Assembly (NCBI RefSeq): GCF_000208745.1
Contig: NC_030857.1
Coordinates: 5,883,909 to 5,947,908 of the forward strand
Reading direction: 5' to 3'
Source of the DNA: Theobroma cacao
Taxonomy: Eukaryota > Streptophyta > Magnoliopsida > Malvales > Malvaceae
Length of the DNA stretch: 64,000 nt
Every line of letters begins with the position of its first letter. Position 1 is the stretch's first letter. A program made the position numbers and the translations under genes. Under the pieces are notes generated by a model that made no database searches, was not told where the DNA came from, and worked only from the letters and a program-made list of their open reading frames with translations. This document shows, one piece after another, positions 1-11,312 of the stretch.

Positions 1-3000
1 CATCCAAAAGGACAAGTGCCCCTGTGGTAAAACGAATTGGTGTAAATTGGAATTTTCACAAGTACAGTTTTTTGTATATTTTTTTAAAAATTAAATAAGC
101 TTATAATTTTATTTTATTTCAAAATATAAAAAAAGGCTTAAAAGATTTTCAGTTTGAGGTTATAATGAATGAATTGTTATTATTTCGTCTTTAACTCAAG
201 TGGTAAAGTTGAATTGAGATTTGGGTATGGATCAAACATGTAGAGAAACTCAATTGTATTAACTGAACTAATAAATTAAAAAATAAGCATAGATTTTTCA
301 AATAACATACATAATCAGAAAAATGAAAGAAAAAAAATCAGTATTGGAAAAAAAGTATAATTTATCTTATTTTATTATTAACTAAACTAATAAAACAATA
401 AAATTTTCTTACAATTCTTATAAGCCCGAAACTCATTTATTTCTTATTAATATAAAATTTGTAATATTCTATTATATATAATCGTGTACTTATTATTATA
501 TGATCTCTTTTACTACAAAAAAAAAATGATTTATCTTGATTCGAATCTATCTATTTTTTACTATATATAAAAGTGATTTATCTTAATTCAGATTTATCTC
601 AACTTTAATTTTTTTTTACAAAAATTTCGTATTAATCAATAAATGAATAAATTGTCTGTATATTTGTCAATAACTAGTAATGTTTCTTTTTGATCAAGGT
701 GTGAAAATAGGAAGGAGACTTGAAAGTTGCAAAAAGTAGGATGGTCTTAGTAACAAAAATTGACTGAATTCCAAATTACTTGGTTTTCTTTTACAAGGCG
801 GTCTAGTTGGCGGCTGTGGTATAAAGGCCAGAATGCACAGACAGCTAATAAGCACAGGAAGATGGGGGGTACTTCTCGTGTTCTTTATTTCCTTCCACTT
901 TAACCGTGGTTCCATGTGGTTTTGAAAGCAACCCAAACTTTTAAATTTTTCAATCCATAGCTTAAGATAAAGATCTTCATCATTTTCGCAGGTTTTTAAA
1001 GTAAAAACAATATGAAATTTTATTTTTTGAAATAAAACTCAATCAAGTTGTATAAGGGACAAGATATAAATTTATTATTCTATTTAAGACTTACCAAAAT
1101 TTTTGCGAATATTTAAACTAATGTAATTTTATCACTATATTCTCTAATTGACTTTGAAAATCATCAAAATAGAAAATATTTTGTAGAATGTTCTCTTATT
1201 TCTTAATGAAATATTATCATTGTTAATTTTTAAAATTTGTTTGAATCAAATAGAAAAGTACGATGATAAAATTGCAATTGCTCAAATATGAATGATAAAT
1301 TTAATTTATTACTTTAAATAAAATAATAAATTAGGACCTTATTTCAAATTTACATGAACAAAGAAATAGAAGTAGTAAATGTTAACATTTATGGCCAAAA
1401 AAAATGCTTACATTTTACGTCCTATTCAATGTTTCAAATTATTGAAAAATATTACTATTCACAATCGAACATTTGATTTATTAATTAGTATGTGATTTTT
1501 CTATTTAAAGAGTATAAGTTCAAATCTCATGAGTTCGAATCTCTTCTTTTTTTTTAAAAAAAAATACTCTTCAAAATTTTCCTATTTGGTGGTCTAAGAA
1601 AGAGAAAAATGAGGTCAAATCAAAACATCCAATATTAGGTTTAAGAATTCCAGAAATTTGACTACCAAATATTTCAAAACCATAAACATTAATTTTCAAC
1701 CTTCAACCACATAGATATTTTTAGTATATTCTTTTGGTCAGAACCCAAGCTTCCTATATTGATATATTCAACATATCATGCATAAATTAGAAGTCTACGA
1801 AACAAACGGCAACAACATTGACCAACTTATACGTTGAATGAATATCACAATCATTAAAAACCAAGCGTTTTTCCATTGGAAATATATGTCGCTGGAATAA
1901 TAATAACTTGACCATTAAGAGAATAAAATTAAAATTGGTGGCTTGTCTTGATCTTATTTAAATTGATGAATTGTAGAAAAAAAAAAGGAAAAACAAAGTT
2001 TATGAATGATAATGTTAGAATTATAATTCAATTAGGTTAGTTAATTATAGGCATAATGCTTGAAAATTTTTAAATAAACATTTATTTTTTATCACTTTTA
2101 ATCAATTTTTTATATTTTTAAATAAAATAAATTTTTATAAATAAGAGTTAATTAATTATTATTAATCAAAATGTTACTTATCATTTTATACTCACATAAT
2201 ACTAATATAAAGATGAAAAATATTATGTGGCTACATCAATATGTCATATTATCGTTTATTATTATATGTCAGCATGTCAGGTGATATAAATTGATAAGTG
2301 ACATTTTAATTAAGTTAACTATTAATCGTAACGATTTATTAGGTTTAAAATAAAAAAAATCTTATTTGATTTAAAAATAAATCTATAAGTGTTTAATTGA
2401 ATATAATAAAGATTAAATTTTTATTTAAATTATTTTAAATAATTTATAATTTGTTTACATTTTATATTTTAATAATATTAAAATACATTTAATCAATTAC
2501 TATTAGAATATAAACAAAATTAATTAATTATATATATAATATCGCATTCATCTATATAACAATATACACATTATACACATAATTTTAAAGTGGAAGTTTT
2601 TTTTTTTCATCTCGTAATAGATAAAATATCTTAAATCTTGGTTAACTGTCTGCAATGCCGTGAGCTATAAGCCAAGATAGACTTTCTCCTCGTGGTTCTT
2701 ACTCGGCTAAATTTAAATTGCACCTTGATTTTTCATTTTTTTTTTCTTTTGTAGTTTTCAGTGAAAGCTAGGCATCCAACTTTGTGGAACGTCGTAATCA
2801 CAGCTAAATACTCGTGGAAGATACAATGCTTTATTATCAACAAACCAATTGACAGCTTGATGATTTATACATCTTATTTTCTTCTTAATTACATCGAAGA
2901 GAAGTATTATAACAAAATAATGATTTTCCATCACTTATAGTGAAAAAAAAGGAGGATTTTTTTAATCTACAAAATTTATAAATATTCCATATAAATACTA

Positions 3001-3700
3001 AAAATAAAATAGAAGCATTTATTCTACTAAGACTTCATCTATTTGATATTTTTCTATTTTTTTATAAAAATGAATAGAAATTTTTTTAAAAAGTAATATA
3101 AAACAAAAAAGTAAATAATAAGAACGTCAATAATGAAGTCTAAAATTAATAATTATGTTTGTGATTTTTTTTCTCCAAAACGGACACTTTTCTTCTAAAC
3201 ATCAAGTACTTACGGATGGATAACAAATTTGAGCTAGTATGAGGTTGATAAATACTACTGGGTGCATTAAAATTTAAAAAATTAATTTGATCTTTTGAGT
3301 TTAAAATGTAAAGATTGGAATATTGCAAATTTTTTTACCCTTAAAAAGTGAATTTAGATAATCATTTTGCATCAGATATTAACGACACTATTTTTTATTT
3401 TCTTGGTGAATTTTTGTGCACCGATTTTAAAAAATTAACTTAATTTATTAATTCAATATACTTATTTATTGTACATGTACTAAGTAAAAAAATGTTGGAC
3501 AGCAGTCAGAATTCTAAAAATTTGTATTGGCAATAATTACCAGTAATAATTAATCGATAAGCTTATCTATTCGTAGTACGAAGATGATGATTGGCTGCTG
3601 TCCATGACATTATGGATTTTCATAATTGCCACTTAACATTTCACAAATTCACACCTTTACCCCGCATAAAGTCGAACTAAAGGGGAGGGGCATATTTGAG
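1..3700. other. AT-rich intergenic region, no gene supported
   Basis: No open frame here resembles a known protein, and the longest ones (60-80 codons) are of chance length. The sequence is strongly AT-rich with many A and T runs. One imperfect foldback is visible at about 2160-2320, where a block around 2168-2190 recurs inverted around 2290-2315, suggesting an old MITE. The rest shows no structure I can name. Confidence 0.6.
2040..2400. repeat. Possible degenerate MITE / foldback
   Basis: The motif ATGTTACTTATCA (about 2170) is met inverted as TGATAAGTGACAT (about 2292), and the surrounding AT-rich arms are roughly complementary. No clean terminal repeat or target duplication could be fixed, so the limits are approximate. 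Confidence 0.25.
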
Positions 3701-3775
3701 ATATTCCATTTTGACAGCTGCCATAAGGGGTCTACTAATGGTGCACGCCGCCGTAGAGAATAAACCAGCGTGTTT

Positions 3776-3872
3776 ACGTGGCAAGACGTTGCAGAGTTGG
3801 CATAATGGTCCCACCTTAAGCCAAACAAAACAATCCTTCCAAAATTTTCACCTTTTCAAGCCGACACGTGGC
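3776..3872 (+). promoter_or_regulatory. Two ACGTGGC (G-box/ABRE-type) elements upstream of the MEKK1 gene
   Basis: ACGTGGC occurs at 3776-3782 and again inside CACGTGGC at 3865-3872, about 320 and 230 bp before the kinase start codon. ACGTGGC is the core bound by plant bZIP/ABF factors. That these copies are used is inference from position and spacing only. Confidence 0.4.
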
Positions 3873-4085
3873 ACCGCGTATAACCCTTCTCTCTCTTCCG
3901 ACGGCGTTTACCAGTCTCGCTGTCGCGCATTTGATCTTTTCTTTTCTCTTTGAGTCAGCTCCTTTTCGATCCCATTTTTCTCACCTAAATTTTCCCACGA
4001 AAGTTGCAGAGAAAAGAAAATTTTATTTTTCCTTCTAAAGTGATATTTTGGAAACCCTAGATTACTTTAATTCTTGAGATTTTTG

Positions 4086-4130
4086 ATGGATTTGTCTCCA
4101 TATGCATCACTTGCAACGATTCTTCAGTGA
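4086..4130 (+). promoter_or_regulatory. Upstream ORF overlapping the first MEKK1 ATG
   Basis: An ATG at 4086 opens a 14-codon frame ending in TGA at 4128-4130. It is out of frame with the kinase ORF, overlaps the first in-frame kinase ATG (4102), and stops 10 nt before the second (4141). The 4102 ATG has a weak context (C at -3, C at +4), while 4141 has G at -3 and G at +4. Reinitiation at 4141 after this uORF is therefore plausible. Confidence 0.5.
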
Positions 4131-7100
4131 TAGAAGCGGCATGGACTCGAAGAGGAGCAGAAGAAAGCCGAGACTCGATCGCCGCAATGCATTGAAGCAC
4201 GTCGATTACGATGCAGCGTCTTTTTCTTCGTCTCTTGAAGATTCCTCTTCGTCTTCTTCTCTAATCACGCGATCGCTCGATTTATCGGATAAAACCAGCT
4301 TCCGTATCCAAGGAACCGACGGAGAGTTCGACCTGATTTGTCGGAGTTTGGGCTTTAGTGGGCCTGAAGATTTTTCCATCCCAGCCGACGCTTGGGAGGC
4401 CCGTAAAATCCGATCGTCATCGGATCTTCTACCCCGGTCCAGATTAAACCGGTTGGATAGTCCGAACGAAGAGACAGCCAAGGAAAAAGACCGCACTGAA
4501 GTGATAGTTGCTGAATTGTCTGACAGGGTTTTGGATACTGAGTTGACTCGGGATGACTCGGTCGAGTTGAAGTTAAGCCAGTGCTACTTGTCCGATAGAA
4601 TTGTGGTGGATGCTACTACTACAACCAAGTTAGAGTTAAACGCGTGTTGCGTAGGTGTCAGCGGAGGAGGAAATAATGGAATTAAAGGGGCTAGGCCGCC
4701 GGTTTTAAAGCCACCGCCGGCGGTGATGAAGCTACCGGTAATCGATAACGCGTGCTCAACTTGGGATTTATTTAGGGATTTCGCCCCCGAAGACGATAGT
4801 GGGTGTTTGGTTCCAGTTCATTCACTTTCCTCTTCCGATGAGGAAAATGAAGAAGGTCAAGAAGAGGAGGATGGGGTTAATGTTGGAAATGATAAGCAGG
4901 AGGCGAGTTTAATGAGAATAGGGGAGACAGCGGTTCTTTCAGAGTCATGTTCGTTTACGACTTCGAATGACGATGATTCTTCCAGTTCTACAACGGAGCC
5001 TACGTCGAATATTTCACCTAATGGTAGGTTCAAAAGGAACATTACTTATTGGGAGAAAGGTGAGCCTCTGGGGAATGGATCATTTGGATCGGTTTTCGAA
5101 GGAATTTCTGAGTAAGTGATGGCAACTTTATTTTTATGTTGATTAGATGTATGTTTTAGGTGAATTTCATTGCTTAGATGTAAATTTTTATGTTATTTTC
5201 GAGTTGATTTATATATGATATGTGCAAATTATTTTGGGTACCACCTTATTGCATTGAATCATAGTTTGGTTACTTGGGGCGGCACCTTTTTAGAGATTAG
5301 AAAGCATCTAGGTTGGGAGGTGTTGTTAGTGTTAATTAAGCATCCAGAGAAAGCGCCTTCCTATGGCCCCTTATTTCTTTAGAAACCATCGTTTTACCTG
5401 TTTGAGATTGACGTTTGAGATTGACGTCTTCATGATGGTTGCATCCTTAGATTGCTAGATATTATTAATATAGTGAACACCAATGGTGACTACTTTTTGG
5501 ACATCTCATGGTTTTGCTGTCTCAAACTTGAAGGGGTTGATGTGATTTTAGTCTTTAGATTATCTGCTTTTAAGTGTTACTTTGTTTGCTGGTTGAAGTT
5601 TTGCATAATTGATATACCCGTGTAGGCATTTTTTGTGGGCAATTTGTGGATTTTTTTTTGCTCAATAATTTGTGGATTATTAGGAACTCCTGTCTCTATG
5701 CTGAGTAGTTGCACAGAGAGCTAAATACCTGAGTTAAGTTCATCATCATTTTCATTTGCTTGTAAGTGCATGTTGATTGTCAATTTCAGTGATCCTGTTT
5801 GGTTAGGAACTGTTTCACTTTAGATATCTTGTTCTATGGTTGATTTCAAGATGATGGATGTAGTTGTTTACTATTTTTTAAGAGTTAAGAAATATAAATT
5901 CGGGGCAACATTGCACTACTATCTTTGAGATATGGAGCTAAGGCAGAGATTTTGGATTGTTTAAGCTATGAGATGGTATTTTCTTGGAGGCACAGGAGGA
6001 ATCATTGGTCATAAAATCTTTCAGAATAGCATCGGAAAGCCTATTTTATCTTATTATCAATTTATTGTTTGTCCACTGTCCAATAATTATGTATTACTTA
6101 TGTGAGGAAAGAGATGCTTTCTTTTAAACATGCTTTACTAATTATTCATCCATTCATTTCCCTGTAGTGATGGATTCTTCTTTGCTGTCAAGGAAGTTTC
6201 GCTGCTTGATCAAGGAAGTCAGGGGAAGCAAAGTATTATCCAACTTGAACAGGTGAGACTGATTTTGTCTTTTACTTCTTTAGATACTCATTTTCTTTTG
6301 TGCTAATTTATCTTTTTCTTGAAAAATCCGTTTTTTTCTTGTCTCTGTCTATTTAATTTCTTGTTTCCTTTCTTTTTCAGGAGATTGCTCTTTTAAGTCA
6401 GTTTGAACATGAAAATATAGTTCAGTATTATGGCACGGATAAGGTACTAATTTCTGACATTTACCTTGATTAATGGAATTGATTACGTAGATATTCTTTT
6501 ACTTTAACAAAATTGGATATGATAACCAATTAAACAAAAAATTTGTTCCTTTTTTTTCTTTTTAAAGTATTGTAGAAGACAAAAATCAGCTTATTATTTG
6601 GCTACTTACACACTTAACTAATTTGTGATTCCATTTGTAACATTTAAGCCTCCTCTCTCCTATGTTTAGATATTAAACATAAGATTCTCACTATAGCCAT
6701 TTGCAGTGTAGTTTGATTTTTTTCACCTCAGCAGGAATTTGTTATTTAAAAATTAAAATTGACAAAATGTGCATTTTCACAGAAAATTTTTAGTGGGAAA
6801 AAGAAAATGGCTTATCTCGGGGGCAAAGTTTAAGTTTTCTAAAAAGAGTGTGTTAAAATATATAGAGCTTAATTTCAGGTGGGCTTTTGCATGGTTTTCC
6901 CCTCTGAGTCATCTAAAAGGGTCTTTTGTTGCTGGTGTTTGAGGCTATTTTGCTTTGCTAATTTCTAGTGTTATTGCAATATAATGTTTGACTATTAAAT
7001 ATCTACCTTACTTAGTTTATTCTTGCATTATAAGAAATGCCTAAGTGCCAAAGTTTGTGTTTAATAGATGTAGCCTTTTCTTGTTTAGCTATAGAGAGTT

Positions 7101-9737
7101 GATTGACAAAAGAATTCTCATTCCATTGCCAAATATTGAACAAATAGCAAACTGTTGATGAACGTAAATCTCTATTTGATGTCTGCATTTTGGAACATTA
7201 TCCTGTTAGTTATTATATGTTGGGTTGTCAAATACCTTGGCTTAATTGGATAACCATTTAGTTTAGCTTATTTGTTAATTGTCTACTTTTAATGTATTGA
7301 TATTATGGTCATTGCAGGATGAATCAAAATTATACATCTTTCTTGAGCTTGTAACCAAAGGCTCCCTTTTAAGTCTATATTCAAAATATCATCTCAAAGA
7401 TTCTCAAGTCTCTGCATATACAAGACAGATTTTGCATGGATTGAAGTATCTTCATGACCGAAATGTAGTTCATAGGTAAGTCAAGAGACCTTTTATGCTG
7501 CTGCTGCTTATTTATTTACATGCCACTTAAAATTTTTGTTTGTTAGATCTAGCCAAATCTGAATTTTTATTTGTACTTTAGTTATGTGTGTTTCTTACTT
7601 ATCTTTGACCACAGCAAATTGCTTCATATGCTCAATATAACCGTTTAATATAAACATTGCTTACTGACCTGATGGAAGTTCTGATTCCTTATTTATTTTG
7701 TGATCTGCCATAGTGAAACATTATACCTGTATGCATGTGTAATATTTTCTTCTGAGAGGACATTTTAAGGTCAAGAATATGATTTACTTTGATCATGGAA
7801 GTTTTTCTCAACATTTTACTCGTTAATATTTGTTTTTGTTATTCCCTTAAGGTTGGATGCCTTCTTGATCTCTGTTCTCTTCCCTTATTTGGTGTTTGTT
7901 ATTAATCAAGTTTTGACCTTGAAAGTAAAGTTGTTTGTTTTATGTTATACCTAAGTTACTACACACTTTGAATTTTATGCTCTGAAGGCTCATCTCCTGG
8001 TTTATTGATACAGAGATATTAAGTGTGCAAACATTTTGGTGGATGCAAGTGGATCAGTGAAACTTGCTGATTTTGGATTGGCAAAGGTTTTTGTCCTATC
8101 CTAAGACTTTGATCTTCTTCTTCTTTTTTTTTTTTTTCTAAATAGCTTCTAAAATGATCATATTTTTTATATTGGTGGTGGTTTTTGTTTTTAGGCAACG
8201 AAGTTGAATGATGTTAAATCATGCAAAGGGACGGCATACTGGATGGCCCCTGAGGTTTGCCTCTATTCTTTCCTTTCAGAATTGATAACCTGTTATGGCT
8301 GTTGTTTGATTTACATGACATTATCTGTTTCTTCTGTATTAGAGAAACTGCTCTAGGTATCTAGCTTATAGGAATACTCAAAAATGACTATGGTGACAAA
8401 ATAAATATGACATACACTCTTAGCAAATACATCTCTTCTATGTTAGAAATACTGCTGGAGTTATCTAGCTCATAGGAATAGTCATCTATGATGGACAAAA
8501 GAATTGGTGGCATACGTTTTTAGCAAATCTCTATACTGGACAAAAAGGTGTAAATCACTCTTGATGATCCACCATCATTTCCTGAGGCCTCATTGATAGG
8601 AACATGATTTAATATCATGAGGCTGCTAGATTTTATTTCCTTTTTCTTAACATCTAGCCACCAGTAATTTCTTAGCATATTTGTATTGAGGTTAGATCAT
8701 TTTCATGGACTGGTAGTTGCTAATGTTTGATGATGGCACTTCTTCCTTTCAGAAATGCTGCTGGGCCTTTTTAGGTCATTCCTGAATGATGTCTTCAATT
8801 CCTAGTTAGATGGGTTTCAATACGTTTTCTCTAGAAATACAATTATTGTTGTTGTCTTTGCTGTTGTAATAAACTTTGTGAGACAGACCACGTTTTTACT
8901 CTTACTGAATTCTGATTATTGGCTGTTGAATTTCAGGTTGTCAACCGGAAGGGTCAAGGGTATGGACTTCCTGCTGATATATGGAGCCTTGGTTGTACTG
9001 TGTTGGAGATGTTAACTGGTCTGTTTCCATACTCTCATTTGGAATGTGTAAGTATCACTTCTTCTTGATACTGGCATGACTTTTTTGATAATAAAGTGAG
9101 TATAAAAATAAAAAGAAAAAGAAAAAGACAATGGCAACCAGATATTCTGGAAATTTTTATGTCGTCATCACCAGATCATAAATTCGCCTATTGAATTTTT
9201 AAGCAATGAAATTGGGTTTTTACCATGTGGCGTTGATTGATTGAAGCGTGTGTAGTGTAGTAGGATGCCGGGCATAAAATGTCTGGAAAAGCAGGTTGGA
9301 AGAGGAGGGGGAGGGTTATTCCAGTTTGTTTCATATAATTTCCTTTCTTGTGCAAGAAATTTGCTGGTTGTTCTTGTATATGAGTTGTGTCTTGTTTTGA
9401 TGCCGGAGAGCTAAGAACAAGTGTTATTGTGGAGTTAAAATTTTATTCCCTCTTTTTTCATGTAATTGTAACATTGTATTAATATTGTTCTGTTATTAAT
9501 GACATCTTTTTGTGCAACTCAAAACAGATGCAAGCATTGTTTAGAATTGGCAGGGGTGAACCACCACCGGTTCCTGATTCTTTGTCAAAAGATGCACGAG
9601 AGTTCATCTTGCAATGCGTACAAGTCAATCCAGATGCTCGGCCAACTGCTGCTAAGCTCTTACAGCATCCATTTGTGAAGAGGCCTCGACCAACGCACTC
9701 AGGCTCAGCATCTCCTCATCTTGGCCGACGGTTTTGA
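4102..9737 (+). CDS. MEKK1: MAP kinase kinase kinase, MEKK1 type
   Basis: Serine/threonine kinase at the top of a MAPK cascade; Arabidopsis MEKK1 acts in immune and stress signalling through MKK1/2 and MPK4. I place coding exons at 4102-5111, 6168-6252, 6381-6443, 7318-7475, 8014-8086, 8195-8254, 8937-9047 and 9528-9737. All junctions are GT-AG and the frame stays open, giving 589 aa. Residues 1 to about 310 are an acidic, Ser-rich regulatory region sharing the NYDAAS-like and RPPVLKPPPA blocks of Arabidopsis MEKK1. The kinase domain (about 315-575) has the Gly loop GNGSFG, catalytic Lys345 (AVK), HRDIK at 438-442, DFG at 458-460 and an APE motif ending exon 6. The C-terminus SGSASP...RR matches MEKK1. 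The true start may be the ATG at 4141 (better context, closer to the Arabidopsis N-terminus), which gives 576 aa. A 3'-UTR intron (about 9776-9944) is likely. Confidence 0.93.
8338..8545 (+). repeat. Tandem duplication of about 100 bp within MEKK1 intron 6
   Basis: A block starting near 8338 (GAGAAACTGCTCTAGGTATC, TAGGAATA, CTTAGCAAAT) is repeated with mismatches from about 8441 (AGAAATACTGCTGGAGTTAT, TAGGAATA, TTTAGCAAAT). It lies wholly in the intron between 8254 and 8937. Confidence 0.6.
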
Positions 9738-10400
9738 TTTTTAGCCTTGAAAACTAAGTTGCAATAAGAAATGAGGTAAACATTTTCCTCTATCATATGT
9801 TTATCCATGTTGATTAATATTAATCCTGCCATTTGCAAGTGAAACTTGCGTGGTCCTTTGAAAGTTATGCATTAGATTGTTGCCTTTCACTGAGTCCAGT
9901 TGATTTTGATTTTCACATGCAAATGTTTTTGCTCTTGGAAACAGCTCCATCTATCACAACGAAGAAGACAAGTTTGCCTCCTCAAGCTCTAATGCTACTA
10001 CCTTTTGGATTTTCTCCCAAAGACTTGAGAGTCTGAACATAGGTAGGCCAAAACAATTCTTAAGCATTGCTATGGCCTAATGGCCTTGCCATAGATCTCA
10101 ATCTCCATGATAGGAATCATATTTTCACCTGGTTCTTGTTCCTGCAATGATGCTTTGCAGAGCGGAACTGCTCTTAAATTATTTGTTGTCATTTCATTTT
10201 GTCTGTTGTGGAGTTTGATGTAGCGAGTCTTTTCTTCTGTTAGATTTTTTTTTTCTTTTAACGGGTGAACAGTGTAGGGTCAAGCTGTAGGAGAAATTGT
10301 TGGTAACAGTTGGAAAAGAAACACTATTTGTATATATGTATCTCATTATTGATGCAAATGAATAGTAGTTTGTTTATGTACACAACCAAGTCGTGATTTA
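9738..10400 (+). other. MEKK1 3' UTR with probable intron
   Basis: After the TGA at 9735-9737, a donor-like GAG|GTAAAC at 9776 pairs with an acceptor-like TTGGAAACAG ending at 9944. This would remove 169 bp from the 3' UTR. The transcript probably ends in the T/A-rich stretch before about 10400. No cDNA evidence is available here. Confidence 0.4.
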
Positions 10401-11287
10401 TTGCTTGCTCTTCTCTTGATGTCCCTCTCCATCACAAAAAAGTTTTCACTTATGTTTGAATGGATGTAATTTTTATATTGTATTTTATACTTTGGTTTAA
10501 ATTTATGATCAAGAGTTATAATATTCGTTTATTTTCTTACGATATACTTTATTAGCATTAATTTTTTTTTTATTTTTGAATCAAATTAAAAATATAATAA
10601 TTATATGGATAAATTTAAATCTCGTAGAGATTTTTTTAATTGAATATGCTTCGCGTTATATTTTGAGCCAACTGTATTCAGAGCGGGGCCAGTGGCAAAG
10701 GCCTAAAAATGAGGGTCATTATTGCGTTTTCGGCCGAAAGGCCCAAAACCTGGCCGTGATAGATCCCAATTTTCAAATTGGTACTGGCTGCCTTAGTGGT
10801 GGAGGCGTATGAGAGTTTGGTTAAAATGAATTCTCAATGTTGAAAACAAACATACGTAGATGATCTGAATGGGTACATGAGTTTCATTTGGTTGACATAA
10901 GCACCCAAATATCGATTAAAAAGGTCAAATTTATTAATAGAATAAAACTTGCAGCACTGGTTTGCATAGACCTTTCAAATTTGACAAAATGTATGTACCT
11001 AATCCGGAAATTCATGTACTTGAAAATTGGTTTAAAAGCCAGGTTAATTGAACATTGAGCAATCACAATCAGACAGTAGATCGTCTAACCACTATTTTGT
11101 GAGACCGGGCTTCATTATGCACCCAATGTATAATTCAAATATAGAACAACAAAGGGAATTGAAAACTTTATTATTTGGATGGGGCTTTTGCTTGGGCCTG
11201 AATATCCGGTCCACGTAATTAGTATCTAAACTTGCGTAAAAATATCGACATGGTGGCGTGGCGTTATAGTTAAAAGCAGGCAAATTC
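10400..11287. other. Intergenic spacer / promoter of the DUF1644 gene
   Basis: No supported gene. It contains short A/T runs and a moderately GC-richer patch (10680-10810) with no recognisable product on either strand. Confidence 0.5.
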
Positions 11288-11312
11288 AGAGAGAGAGAGA
11301 GAGAGAGAGAGA
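11288..11312 (+). repeat. (GA)n microsatellite in the leader region of the DUF1644 gene
   Basis: About 12 uninterrupted GA units are followed by a pyrimidine-rich stretch (11430-11545). GA/CT tracts near the transcription start are common in plant promoters and 5' leaders. Confidence 0.9.

Noticed and set aside
184..290. CAAGTGGTAAAG resembling a tRNA-derived A box
   Set aside because: No convincing B box follows at the right distance and no tail was seen.
1525..1545. GAGTTCGAATCTC resembling a tRNA T-loop
   Set aside because: No acceptor, D or anticodon stems can be built around it in this AT-rich context.
11098..11120. GGGCTTCATT stretch reminiscent of a miR166-type sequence
   Set aside because: The match is partial and there is no complementary arm nearby to make a hairpin.
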